Source: Magicicada septendecula (Eukaryota > Arthropoda > Insecta > Hemiptera > Cicadidae). From it: a stretch of 64,000 nucleotides of DNA. Positions 39,404 to 50,096 of the stretch are shown here, one piece after another. The notes under the pieces are model-generated. The model ran no database searches. It worked only from the letters and a program-made list of their open reading frames with translations, and was not told the origin of the DNA. Made by a program: the position numbers and the translations under genes. Numbering within the stretch: position 1 is the first letter of the stretch; every line of letters begins with the position of its first letter. Location: contig CM068367.1 in assembly GCA_034769895.1 (NCBI GenBank), positions 91,226,399 through 91,290,398 on the forward strand, in the 5' to 3' direction.

Positions 39404-40892
39404 TGAACCATGATCAATGAACTTAAATTTAATAATCATCCAGAATAAGTGTGTCTATCAAGCACTTGAAGGAGTAGAGGTGTATAACAACAAAGGGTCG
39501 AACAAGAGAAGGAAATAATAAAGGAAAAAAAGGATAAGTCAACTTACAAAAATATAAATAACGGACCAGTATATAACAATATGAATAAACAATTATGTAT
39601 ATCATAATAATCCGTATATCATCACAAGATACAATGGTAATAATACTTACCAGATCAGTAATATCAATACAAGGAAAATCAAGGGAGTCTATAACCAAAC
39701 TTCAATAAAAAGGTATTACGAAGAAGAATAAGACCATTGTGAAATGAAACAGATTTCAAAATTCCAAAAGAGACTGTAAGAGCAGCTTACTAACTTATTT
39801 AGATGATATATGCGGAACAATAAAAAAGTTTTATAATAATGAAAAAAAAAACCAAAGGAAACAGTTACACAAATTCCTTTCAATTTAAATCAGTTTACAA
39901 TATAACAAAAAATTGATATATGAAGTATGAAGTAAAAAGTGAGATAATCAGGAATAAGTTACACACATTCCTATATAATAAAAATGTAAGAAGCACAAAC
40001 TTACAATTATAATTAAAACAAAAATTAGCTAAAAAGGAATACGCTACAAACATTCCTTTAAGGTAAGACAATTAACTTACCAAAGAATTATCAAAAATGA
40101 TGTTGAATACAGAATAAAATGAACCAAAAAATAAAATCAAGCTCAAATTACTGAGTTAAATACTTGAAATTATACTGAATCAACAGTATTATAAGAAAAA
40201 AAAATAAATAAAATTATACCTGGTACAAGGAGAGAGAGAGAAATTGTATATAAAACAAATATACAGATATGGCTAAAGCAGAATTCTGCTAAATGACTAA
40301 GAAAAAAAAAAAAATGTCTAAGACAATTAAAATGATCACAACGAGCATTGAAAACAAAATAATGAAAAGTGAGATATGATGAAATTAACATATGAATAAA
40401 GATAAAAATAACCAAGTGTATAAGTAGATGATAGTGTATAGTTAAGGTATAGCGGAAGGAAGAATGAGTAGTAATGACAAAGTGATCTAAAAACAAACCA
40501 CAAGGTGGACAATCCCAAAGTATATTATATTATTATTATTATTATTATTAAGTCACAAGTTGACAAAAATTTAAGATTGACTGTTGAAAAGTCCAGCAAT
40601 CCAATGAACTGAGTAGAGAAGATGTGCCTCTAGTCTCAGAAAAATGAGTAGTAATGGGAGAAACCAGCTACTATATAAAAGTTAGGGAAAAATTTGTGTA
40701 TGAGGGAAAATGCACCAATGGAAATAAATAAAAACAGATCCAAATAAAATGGAGTGAATTAAGTAAGAAGAGAAATGGAGAATGGAGAAACAAACAAAGA
40801 AGAGAAGGAAAAAAGTTATCTATAACTGATAATTTCATAAAAAACTATGCTAGTGTTTTATTAAAATGATCAATTTTAGAGGAGAGGCATTA
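39404..40892 (+). other. Non-coding 3' part of internal region, copy 6
   Basis: 13-A run, close to copy 1. A small deletion lies near 39525 (GGAAAAAAAGG against GGAAAGAAAAGG). No coding signal is seen. Confidence 0.6.
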
Positions 40893-42717
40893 TGTAACGA
40901 TACAATTAAGCCAAATCCCGTACCAGTGATAAAAAAGATAATTCTTGATATAAAATTACTTCATATGAAATAAAATGTTTTAAAAAATGATTAAAATGTA
41001 AATACTTTGACAAGACGTACAACGATATTACCCAACCCAAGTGATTGAGCCAACAACCCAAACATAAAGAAGGGAACCACGTAACATACTTAAGAAAAAT
41101 ATGATAGACAAAACAATGATGAACACAGAACTAAAGAAGAACCAGAAAAAGAGAACAGATCCCTACAATTAAACAGAATTTAAACCAGAAGAGAAGAAGA
41201 GGAGAACCGAACCGGGATGAAGACTATTGAAGAAAATGAAGAAGAGGAAGAATGAAGAGGAGACAGGTTAAACCCAAGGGGAAACTAACACACATATATA
41301 AAAGGGAAAGATTGTATGTTTAGAGATAGAATACGGTCAATAAACCTTGAATAATTAAGTATTAATGAAACCAATATTATTATTGTCTTGAAATTAACCT
41401 ATGTAACCATTTTAAAGACAATACAATTGTAAAATATAATGATATAGAAAAAGTACACTAACCCAGTCAGAAAGGTTAGATTTAACGAAACACAACTAGC
41501 CTAATGTTGTTAATAGTAAATGTCATACTAAAACAAAATAGTGAGAAATGGTAGGAGAAAGTATAGGGATTACCCATTAAATAACACTAATTACAAAACA
41601 ATGAACCAAAGTGAAGTGTAAATGCCCTAAAAAATAGTGAAGGTGTATGTGAAACATTCAAAATAGAATGATAAGTAAGCAGACACTCTGTGAAACATTG
41701 ATAAACAACCAATGATTGGAGTGAGATTATAATTAGTAATATATCTAGAAGTAATTAGAAATAGTAATCCAAATTAATATTAAGGAAGCTTGTAATAATA
41801 TTCAGGGAGAAAGCCCAGACAAATAACTTGTGTTAACATGGCATGATAGAACAGAATTAAAGTTTTGTTATTAAAATTAAGATTGCAAGAAATACAACAC
41901 CCCATGTTGAAAGGGGAATCAACTTTCATAATTTCATGAAAAGTGACAATGTTTATCACTTTAGTTTGTAACTCAAGAAAGAAATCAATGTTAGTACTAG
42001 TAATAAATAATGATTTGTAAAGAATAGTTGGTTCAATGTTAAAGGAGGAATATGGCTGAAAGGAACTTACAGTCCATAAACCTAATTATGATATTTCAAA
42101 GGAAGAATAATGAAAATGTATGTTGAATAGTAGTTAAAACACAAACAAATAATTGAAGCCCATCAGGCTGAATTCAAATGTAATTTAACAAGAAATACAC
42201 TAAAAAACAATCATGGCTGATTTTGACTATGAAAACATTTAACTGCCAAAGACATTCAAAAGTAAATTGTATAAATTTCACAAAAAATCTTACTAATCTA
42301 AGACCAGAGAATGGACAGTAATTATATATCAGTTATTTTAACACAGAAATGTTATTGTAATAATTTAATTTAAGAAAAATATATTATTTATTAAATGTCA
42401 AATAATGAGACTATAGTTAATGTATAACAGAATATGACCTTATGAGGTATCATTGTAAACTTTGAAAGGAAAGAAAAATAATAGTGATGTCATTTATTAT
42501 CCCAAGGGAATTATAAGGGAACAAAATCATTAGGAAAATACTTAATAAATTTGAATAAAAATTCAAATATTTTAACAATGTATGTAAGGAGTAATTAACC
42601 AAGCATTGAATTATTGGTTACTATGACAACGAGACGTTTGAGGGCTTATTTTTCCGTTAAATTTTATAGACTCTGAAGAAACGAAGCGTGGGTAAGCGAC
42701 GCGCAAAATTAGCAAAC

Positions 42718-43721
42718 TTAAAATTTTACACGTACAAAATATACAGGAAACCAACCACAACCGACATGGTTATACACAACACATCAAACCACCCAACACA
42801 ACATAAATATGCGGCCTTCAACCATATGCTCCATAGACTAACTAAAATACCCTTAAATAAACAAGATTACACCGACGAACTCAACACAATAAAATACATA
42901 GCAATAAAAAACGGTTATAACCCCAATTTAATAAACATACTACACAAACGCATCAAAAACAAAAACAACAAAACACTAAATACCATCAACACACAACACA
43001 ATAAGTACATCACACTCACATACCACAACTCATACACACACAAAATCGCCAATACATTCAGAAAACACAAATACAAAATAGCATTCAGAACAACCAATAC
43101 CATCAAAAAACACATCAGTAATACAAACACAGACATAGACAAATATAACAAAACAGGTGTTTACAAATTAAATTGTAATGACTGCAATAGTTTCTACATA
43201 GGCCAGACGGGAAGATCTTTTTCATCCCGTTATTCTGAACACTTAAAAGCTTTAACCAACAACAATATACACTCTGCATTTGCCACACACATACACACAG
43301 AAAACCACAGTTACACCAACATAGACACTAATCTTGAAATTCTACATTACATACCCAAAGGTCAAAAACTCAACAGAACTGAACAATATGAAATATATAA
43401 ACACCACACAACACAACCAAACAACATACTCAACGATCAATTACAATATAAATCACATACACTTTTTGACACAATTATACAGAAAACAAACAATAAATTG
43501 AATCCCCGCGCCAATCCCCTTCCGCCACACACCACCCCCACTTCACCTTCCACACAACCGTTACAAAATGCTGGCAGTCTGTCACCAAAGCTGAAGAAGG
43601 CGGATACTAAGCCGAAACGCGTCCGATAAAATAGTAAGTTTTTCACATGAAAAAAGTTCATTTTTAGTTAAGTGTAGTGCTGTGAAAGAAGAGATGAATA
43701 ATCAAGACAATTAAAATTTTA
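42718..43721 (+). mobile_element. 5'-truncated Penelope-like element with 11-bp target duplication
   Basis: The insert is 42729-43710. TTAAAATTTTA at 42718-42728 is repeated at 43711-43721 and is single in the other LTR copies, so this is a direct insertion footprint. The 3' end after the ORF contains AATAGTAAG, like the other two Penelope-like fragments in the window. Truncation at the 5' end is typical of target-primed insertion. Confidence 0.8.
42729..43629 (+). pseudogene. Penelope-like ORF fragment: RT C-terminus plus GIY-YIG endonuclease
   Basis: The open frame ends at 43629. A chance ATG at 42688 in the LTR adds host-LTR residues, so the element part starts at about 42729. The N-terminal part (YRKPTTTD, then an HP..HK motif) resembles the thumb end of Penelope-type RTs; the catalytic palm is missing. 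GIY-YIG hallmarks follow: GVYKLNC at 43156, CNDC, FYIGQTGR at 43192, then a downstream Arg and Glu-His, and a HIHTENH motif. The family couples this nickase to an RT for target-primed insertion. Without the palm this copy cannot reverse transcribe. Confidence 0.75.
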
Positions 43722-44962
43722 ATTTAAACAGTTATAAAAGTCGAATCAGTGAACCAAGATAACCCAATATGAAGAGACGTCGATCTATAAAGAATACATG
43801 ATGTCCAGGAACCAGATTAATTAAATTAATTAAAGAAAAAAACCCAAGACCAGATAAAGGAGGTGTTAGAAGTTTTAAACCAGCCCAAATTCGAAGAATA
43901 TAAGCCTATCCTGATGACGACATTTCAACGTGAGATGAATTGATAAGTACCGAATAACTTCCTTATTCCCAAAACCCTAAATTACTAAAATTATTTTCAA
44001 ATGATAAAATTTCTCACTATTTAAAAAGTAGTATTTTCTTTCAAAGGTAAAGTCATAATTTACTTACATAAAAAACATTTTATTAAACTATATAGATAAC
44101 CTTATTTGTGAACACAAAAACTATAACAGAAATACGACACTAATGAACAAATTGTACAAACACATTATAAATCCTAAGTACGTCTAAGGTATAGTAGTGT
44201 ACTTTTTTCATGTAATCAACGTTTATGTCTATTTTCATGATCAAAAGAACTCCAGATTTTAAAAACATTGTAATTTATTAAAAAGCGACTGAACGATAAT
44301 ATTTTGAAATCAATTGTGCCAACTCTGAGATAGTTTGTGTTTCAAGCTCTAAGCCGGGGCATAGTATTATAAAATTATTTATGATTCATTTGTTATATTT
44401 ATTGATAATTAAATTTGTATTAAAAAACGCAGTACAGAACATTACTATCTTGTTATTTCATAGGATTTTTGTAGAATATATGTGTGTTAGCGAAGTTGTA
44501 AGTAATAGCCAACTAGCGCTCATCACGAGTGCCCGAGTCGACAACCTGTGTAGCAGCGGGAATAATTCGAATGCCACAGCTGTCCATGCTAATACCGCGT
44601 ACTACCTTAGAAATTAAATATTTTAATTGTTTTAACAGAAACAATTTGGCGCCACCCGGGAATAACATTCCCTATGAATTAACAGGTAGGTTGTACTGGC
44701 AACATCGACAACGCTACGGACTCCAGTAGTGACGTCGATTTATGTAACAACCAGTGTGAGGCACACACACTACATTCACACTAATACACAAAATAAACAA
44801 GTGTGATACATTTTAATAGGTACGACCTTAGTTTAGCGTTACATATTGACGAACCCAACGAGGGGCTTTAAGGAACAAGGACGTACACACTATATTTATT
44901 GTTACAACATAAATAAAGACAAGGTAAGTAGGGGAGAGAATTGTAATAATAAAAATAAAAGT

Positions 44963-45574
44963 ATGATATTAGAAAATGATTATGTAAACATGGGTAATGA
45001 TAATGAGATTTTATGGGGAATAGAATATGATAATAATGGAATGTTAGTGTGTGTTGTAGGGTTAAAGAGAGTGTGTAAAGAAAGTATAATTGTAGGGGGA
45101 TTGCAGGGGGTAGATTTTTCCCTTAATGGTGTAGTTGGGGGTGAAGTAAAAGCTTCACATGTGTTGAGGAAGGACGAGAGTGCCTTCAATGTATATTTGG
45201 AAGACGATAGGTCTGCAAATAAAGTTGTCCCTGGTTTTTTTAGTGCAATTCACAGGTGGTGCAGTAGTTGTGAATTAGTGTCCCCTGCAAATATTGAGAG
45301 AGAGAGTGTAGAGAGGTATTGTGAGAGATATGGTGAGAGAAAGAGAGAAATAGAGATTTTTAAGATAAATAGAAAGTATGTAGAATTTATGGAAAAGTTA
45401 GGAGTAGAGATGATGTATAATAAAAGTAAATACTTACCTTGGGTGGAAGCTGATATAGCAGTAGGAGACGATGATGAAAATAATGACTTTGTAAATTACC
45501 GGAGTGTGACTAATTATACTGAAGGTGACAGAACCATACCCGATCATGAATTATATGAGTTTGCGGAAAAATGA
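44963..45574 (+). CDS. Unassigned ORF, 203 codons, beside the array
   Basis: The open frame reaches back into LTR-G at 44846, but the first ATG wholly in unique sequence is 44963, 56 bp after the LTR end; I use it as the start. The protein is acidic at the C-terminus (AVGDDDENND), has an Arg/Glu-rich stretch around YCERYGERKREIEIF, and a CxxC-like WCSSC near residue 100. I do not recognise a family. 203 open codons in AT-rich DNA is more than expected by chance, but no splice-free gene context, homologue or second copy supports it here. It may be an exon or part of another transposon. A GGTAAGTA splice-donor-like motif lies at 44931. Confidence 0.3.
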   Translation: MILENDYVNMGNDNEILWGIEYDNNGMLVCVVGLKRVCKESIIVGGLQGVDFSLNGVVGGEVKASHVLRKDESAFNVYLEDDRSANKVVPGFFSAIHRWCSSCELVSPANIERESVERYCERYGERKREIEIFKINRKYVEFMEKLGVEMMYNKSKYLPWVEADIAVGDDDENNDFVNYRSVTNYTEGDRTIPDHELYEFAEK

Positions 45575-47608
45575 TAAAAATTTGAATAGTTGGTACATTT
45601 ATAATGATAGTAGTATAAGGTATCTAATAATAAATAAGTTGTATAGACCTAAGATAAGATTATTGTTTGACAATGGAGGATAATTATTTTATTGTGTTAA
45701 TGAACATTTAATTATGTGATAGTGTGGTTTCCAGATGGACTGTTTTTATGAACTGAGTTATGGTAAATGATTAAATGATAATTTGGATTGTATATTTTTG
45801 TGTGTTAATGTCAATGTATTTGTGTATTCTTGATGTTGTGTATTATATGTATTTTATAATAGAAATTCATAATTTAGTTGAGTTGATAATAATTGTAACA
45901 TTTTTTTTGTTTTGACAAAGATAAAGAAGGAATTTTATGAGATTTAGAGTCTAATGGTTAGTAAATGATTAAATATGTAATATATTTGGATATTGAGATG
46001 CATTGTTATAGGTGAGGGATGAATTTTCTAATGCAATTGTCAATGATCACAGTAATGTAAAGTATTGAAGAGGAATAGAGCTTGGGTGATAATTATTAAA
46101 ATGAAGGCATATGAATTAGTTAAGCAGAGTTATTGGGAGTTAGAGAGAATAAGAAGTTGAAATAACAGTAATACACAAAGAGGGTGTTAGATATTTAGGG
46201 ACACAGTAGTTAGTGATTATATGTAGAGAGGTGAGTAATGTGAATGGTAAATATATTTGTTGATGATGATATTTTGTAGTAAGGGTAGTGGTGTAAGGGA
46301 GTGATCAGCGTGCGGCGTGGCAAGAGACCGGCGTGCGGCGTTGTGGCAAGTGATAGAGTAGTTTAAGGGAGTGTTTGCCGATATTTGGTGGAGGGCAAAT
46401 GGTTAGGTATGTATATGGCCAGGTTGGGAACACACATCCTAGTACAAAGACGAGCGGTGCCAGAGGTGAGTGGAATTAGTGAAGAAGGTTGTTATTATTG
46501 AGAGATTGGTGTCATAATATATAAATATGGGTGTTAGTAGCGGTTGTTAGTAGAAAAAGAGGTGAGTAAGGTTAGATAGATAAATGCCAAAATAAGAGAT
46601 AATAGTGAATAATAAAGAGTCACCCAAACTAGATAAGGATTGGTGAAAAGGTTAGAAAAAGAAAGTTCGTAGTAGAGTGATGTAACGGAAAGGTTAATAA
46701 TAAATTTAAAATTTTTATAGAACCTAATGATACAATAAATGTTAAATAATAAAAGTTGAATAGAGAATTGATAGTAATAATGTTATAAAGTTTTGATACC
46801 AGTTATTTAAATGTGAATTATGTAATGTAAATGTAACAATGTTAATGTTTGATGGGCAATGTTTTATTATGTTTTATTGTTATTAGTAGCGATGGTAACA
46901 AATGTTAACATGTTGGAAAGATAAGGTTAGAAATGGTTTTGAATAAAAATTATGGTTTGATTCTGTTGCAAAGAAATATAAGTATAAAGAAAACTGAGTA
47001 AAGAGAATTTAAAGTATTTGAAGGGTTTGCCATAATAGTAATAGTTTAATTTTATATAATAAAGATGAATAGTAATTGTTGCGTTTGAAAATTAAAAAAT
47101 TTGTTTTATATGTAATGCTTAGTATAAGAATATGTTTTCTTGTGGTAAAAGAAGTAAGTTAATATTGACGGGAGTCAGAAAGTTTTAATAGATGCAGGAG
47201 TGTTCAAAAATGGGAAGTGTATCCTCTATCCTAATTCTTGTTTATTTTGTTATTAGAAAATTTTAAATTAAACAAACCAATGCCTCAAAACACAAACCAA
47301 TGCATCTAAGGGGAGACATATCAGTTGTGGATATGGAATATATAAGGCCACTATTTTAAATTTTATATTCATGTTTCAGAGTTTGATGGTGTTGTGACGG
47401 CGGTCCTGAGCTGACCGGTGCGTCAGAGCAGGAACGTTAAGTGCCTAATGGCCTTATGGTGTTGGGATCTCTCCTGAGAAGTCCAGTAAGGTCAGATGGT
47501 ACGATCATCATCATTGGACCAAGGGTAAGTAATTGTATTTTTCTATGGAAACACTACAGGGGGTTGTGGCGACATATCTGGGCTGATCCCTTTAGGAAGT
47601 GTGAATGG
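45575..47608. other. Non-coding flank
   Basis: AT-rich with a G/T bias on the plus strand, opposite to the A-rich array. I see no long ORF. A small GC-richer patch at 46301-46350 repeats GCGTGCGGCG twice, and another lies at 47390-47440. Nothing else is recognisable. Confidence 0.5.
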
Positions 47609-47652
47609 CTCAATGAAAGTTTTTATGCTTCGGCATAAAACCTTTCATTGAG
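47609..47652 (+). other. Near-perfect hairpin with a UUCG loop
   Basis: Two 20-nt arms (47609-47628 and 47633-47652) pair with a single mismatch around TTCG, closed by C-G, the stable cUUCGg tetraloop. A G run (GGGGG) and TGTAACAGG follow immediately. Its function is unknown. Confidence 0.6.
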
Positions 47653-48709
47653 GGGGTTTTGTAACAGGACAAAAAGCCTGTTTTCATAATTCTGGTATTC
47701 AGGAAATTTTATTGTATTTTTATATTGTATTTCATATATAAAATATGGTTAGGGCAACTTCCCCCAAGCATTAACAAAACAACGCAGATTCTACAGTGTA
47801 AGCCGATCCAAAGGTCATCGCCTACGTGCAGTCCACTATGTACGTTATGTACAACAAATAGAAAGACAATAATGAGACGTGATGAAATCAGTTAAAAAAC
47901 GTCATAAGTATGACGTTAAACTAGGGCGTTAGCTACTGAAACAATAGAATGCTGACGACATAACACACACACATACAGAAACGGAACCAGTTGTCCGTCC
48001 CATTGCACATCAGACTTTCAGAGTGTCAACACGTAGTAAAATTTGCTGGTCGTTAATCGCCAGTAGAAATGAGAAATTAAACAAAATGTAATTACAACAG
48101 CAATTAGTGAACTATAAAAAAAATGTAAAAACCAATTTAAATTCAGTGTGTGATAACAAAAATAGACAGGATGCAGTAAAACTTTTGACAAACACAGGCC
48201 GGCGAAGAGGAGACGTCTGGAGGAACAACGCCACTCCAAAATACAGGAAAGTGCACATTTCATCTAAATTCATTATAATAAAATAATTTGAGCTCAAAAT
48301 ACAAGTAAATTCAGTTAAAGATGTATCTATTTCTGGGGCAAAATGAGTGTGTGTGAGAGTGAACGGAAAGCCGGCTTTTAAACAGGCAAAATGCCATGAG
48401 GCATTGGTTTGTGTTTTTCGATGTTCATGAATGTAAAAGAAACAAGGCCAGATCATTAAACAAAGTTTTATACCATCAATACTGTTGTCGAAAAACATTA
48501 TTTCAATACCAAACTCAGTCTCTAGTTTCGGTGAAAGAACTCTGGACCCTACAAAGAGAAGTGAATCATATGCCTTAATCCATAATTATGGTAAGTACCA
48601 TAAAAATAAATTCGTTAACAATTATCAAGGTAAACAATGTCAACAAGAATTAATTCATTTACTTATAACAAATGACGACCCGAACTAAGGACTTATCTAT
48701 AATTTATAA
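47653..48709. other. No gene seen
   Basis: Begins with GGGGGTTTTGTAACAGGAC, which superficially resembles a purine tract plus LTR start. A 6-bp stem (AACAGG/CCTGTT) lies around 47663-47682. The remainder holds only short ORFs on both strands with no recognisable motif. Confidence 0.4.
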
Positions 48710-49140
48710 CAAGGTGTGCCATGGCACCTACTCTATTCAAAATTTAAATAACACAGCCTGAAGTGGATGTGAAAGCCACTGTATGAAATGAGTATTTAAT
48801 AAACGATGACTGTTCATGGAAGATTCTCTACATACTTTGTGGATGATCAAGTTATGGTAACACAGGATAAACAGCACTCCAGTTACATGATCTGCAAACG
48901 CCATGAAGAGTACAGCCATGAGGCCTTGACATAAATTTTGGAAAACTGAATAGTTAGTTGGTTATTGGGGGGTGAAGGAGCCAAAATAACAGTAGATTTG
49001 TATGCAATTGAAAACAGCATTTTTTTAGGTATCTTCAGGTGACATTATCAAAAAATGTCAGAAGTGATGAAGATATCAGCTGCAAAATAAAACAAGGAAA
49101 AATGGTAGCTGGATGCTATGCTGTGGAGTAGGAAAATACA
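48710..49140 (+). pseudogene. Decayed non-LTR retrotransposon RT fragment
   Basis: Broken plus-strand frames give recognisable pieces of a LINE-type RT: a PTLF-like segment near 48728, a FVDDQVMVTQD segment near 48836-48868 matching the F/YADDQ catalytic motif of insect endonuclease-RT elements, a Cys-Lys-Arg/Glu-Glu-Tyr helix near 48893, and a Tyr-Leu-Gln then IKQGKM segment at 49030-49110. Several stops and frameshifts interrupt it. The palm motif has Val before Asp-Asp where Ala is usual. The pattern is typical of RTE/Jockey-like remnants, but I cannot fix the clade. Confidence 0.5.
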
Positions 49141-49377
49141 AGATAATTTATTTTTACAAATTTACTTACCCACAAATCCAAAAAGTTCATCAGAACCTGA
49201 GATGCAAACAGTCGTAACTCCAATTTTTATTAAAATTGAGATAATGACATATTATAGTTTCTTGCTGTATATATTTTTATGTGATAAAATATGGCATGTC
49301 CAACATGAACAGTTAAAACAGCGGAACAGTATGAAAGAGAAGTAAATCCAATTTTTTAAATGGTAAACAATTAGACA

Positions 49378-49700
49378 ATGGTAAATAAAAGTAGAAAACT
49401 AAACACAGCTGAACAATTTGAAATATACAGATATCACACACTACAACCAAACAACATATTAAATGAACAATTAAATTATAAATCACATACACTATTCGAT
49501 ACTGATCCAAACACACAATTTGAACCTCAACGCCAATCCCTTCCCACCATCAACCCCCACCACTCACATCTATAGTCCGTAACGGTTATTCTGTAATCGA
49601 CATTCAGTATTACTCCCACTGAGGAAGAGGAACATCACCTCGAAACGTTTGGGGAAGTGACAACGAATAGTAAGTTCATACGTGAAAGTTTATATACATT
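49378..49700 (+). pseudogene. Penelope-like 3' fragment 2
   Basis: A short frame (49378-49575) contains AEQFEIYRYHTLQPNNIL and YKSHTLFDT, the same C-terminal segment as the 42.7-kb element (EQYEIYKHHTTQPNNIL). A GC-richer tail with CTCGAAACGTTTGG and AATAGTAAGTTCAT follows. The GIY-YIG core is absent. It lies between two pieces of a decayed non-LTR element. Boundaries are approximate. Confidence 0.6.
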
Positions 49701-49964
49701 AATATATTAATAAAGGTAAACAATTGTAAAATTAGCAAGTGCCAGAAATAATTATAAAAAAAATAAATTTTTCCTTCACACAATTGGTAAGTACTGTAAC
49801 AAAAATGCATGTATTATCACAGTAAAGTATATAGGTTTCCAATAACATAACAAAATGAACACTCTTGTAATTATATTTACTTTTCATTTACTCTGAACTA
49901 GTTGAAGTGGAGTTATGATCATTTATCTCTCAGGTGCTGAATTTACTCTGCCATCTTAGAAAGT

Positions 49965-50096
49965 ATAGTCACCTGTGGCTCTGAAACTTGCGAGATAAAT
50001 AGGAGAATCTTCTGAAAACTTCAAGCAGTGGAAATTGACTTCTGGAGAAAATATTGTCAGGAGTCCAGGCTCCAGCGTGTTAGAAATGTGGAGGTT
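49965..50096 (+). pseudogene. Non-LTR retrotransposon RT C-terminal fragment
   Basis: One plus-strand frame reads a Gly-Ser-Glu-Thr segment (CGSETCEINRRIF), a stop, then KLQAVEIDFWRKYCQESRLQ and RVRNVEV. This matches the conserved GSETW ... LQAVEMDFWRRS ... RVRNEE region downstream of the RT palm in insect LINE-type elements (recalled family pattern). It is probably the same decayed element as 48710-49140, split by the Penelope-like fragment. Confidence 0.6.

Larger units (their letters stand above)
1..44906 (+). mobile_element. Head-to-tail array of a Gag-only, long-LTR retrotransposon (6 internal regions, 7 LTRs)
   Basis: The same sequence recurs with starts at 2, 6901, 13809, 20717, 27624, 34526 and 41424, giving unit lengths of 6899, 6908, 6908, 6907, 6902 and 6898 bp. 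Units look about 99% identical by eye. Each unit reads as a 3.02-kb LTR followed by a 3.88-kb internal region with a primer-binding-like site, one gag-like ORF and a purine tract. The proposed LTR begins TGTAAC and ends GTTACA, and the array stops exactly at that GTTACA (44906), after which the sequence becomes unrelated. Neighbouring units share one LTR, as expected from unequal exchange between LTRs or integration of LTR circles. No protease, RT or integrase of this family is present, so mobility would need enzymes from elsewhere. The left end lies outside the window. Calling it an LTR element is inference from structure; the repetition is directly visible. Confidence 0.85.
40893..44906 (+). 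repeat. LTR-G, closing LTR with a Penelope-like insertion
   Basis: Starts TGTAACGATAC and ends GTTACA at 44906. It spans 4014 bp; removing the 982-bp insert and one 11-bp target duplication leaves 3021 bp, the length of LTR-B and LTR-F. TATA box (41295) and AATAAA (41339) are present. Its right half carries more private changes than other LTRs (for example AAGCCTATCC, AAAAACTATAAC, ACGTCTAAGG). Confidence 0.75.

Noticed and set aside
47441-47638. 65-codon ORF ending in the UUCG hairpin
   Set aside because: Short, no motif, and its end is determined by the hairpin sequence rather than by a plausible protein.
47653-47682. Start of a further LTR (GGGGGTTTTGTAACAGG)
   Set aside because: No matching second LTR or GTTACA-type end could be found in the window, so it is kept only as a speculation in the hairpin finding.
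48018-48498. Overlapping minus-strand ORFs of 81 and 128 codons
   Set aside because: Mutually overlapping, Phe/Cys/Leu-rich, with no recognisable domain; not better than chance in this DNA.
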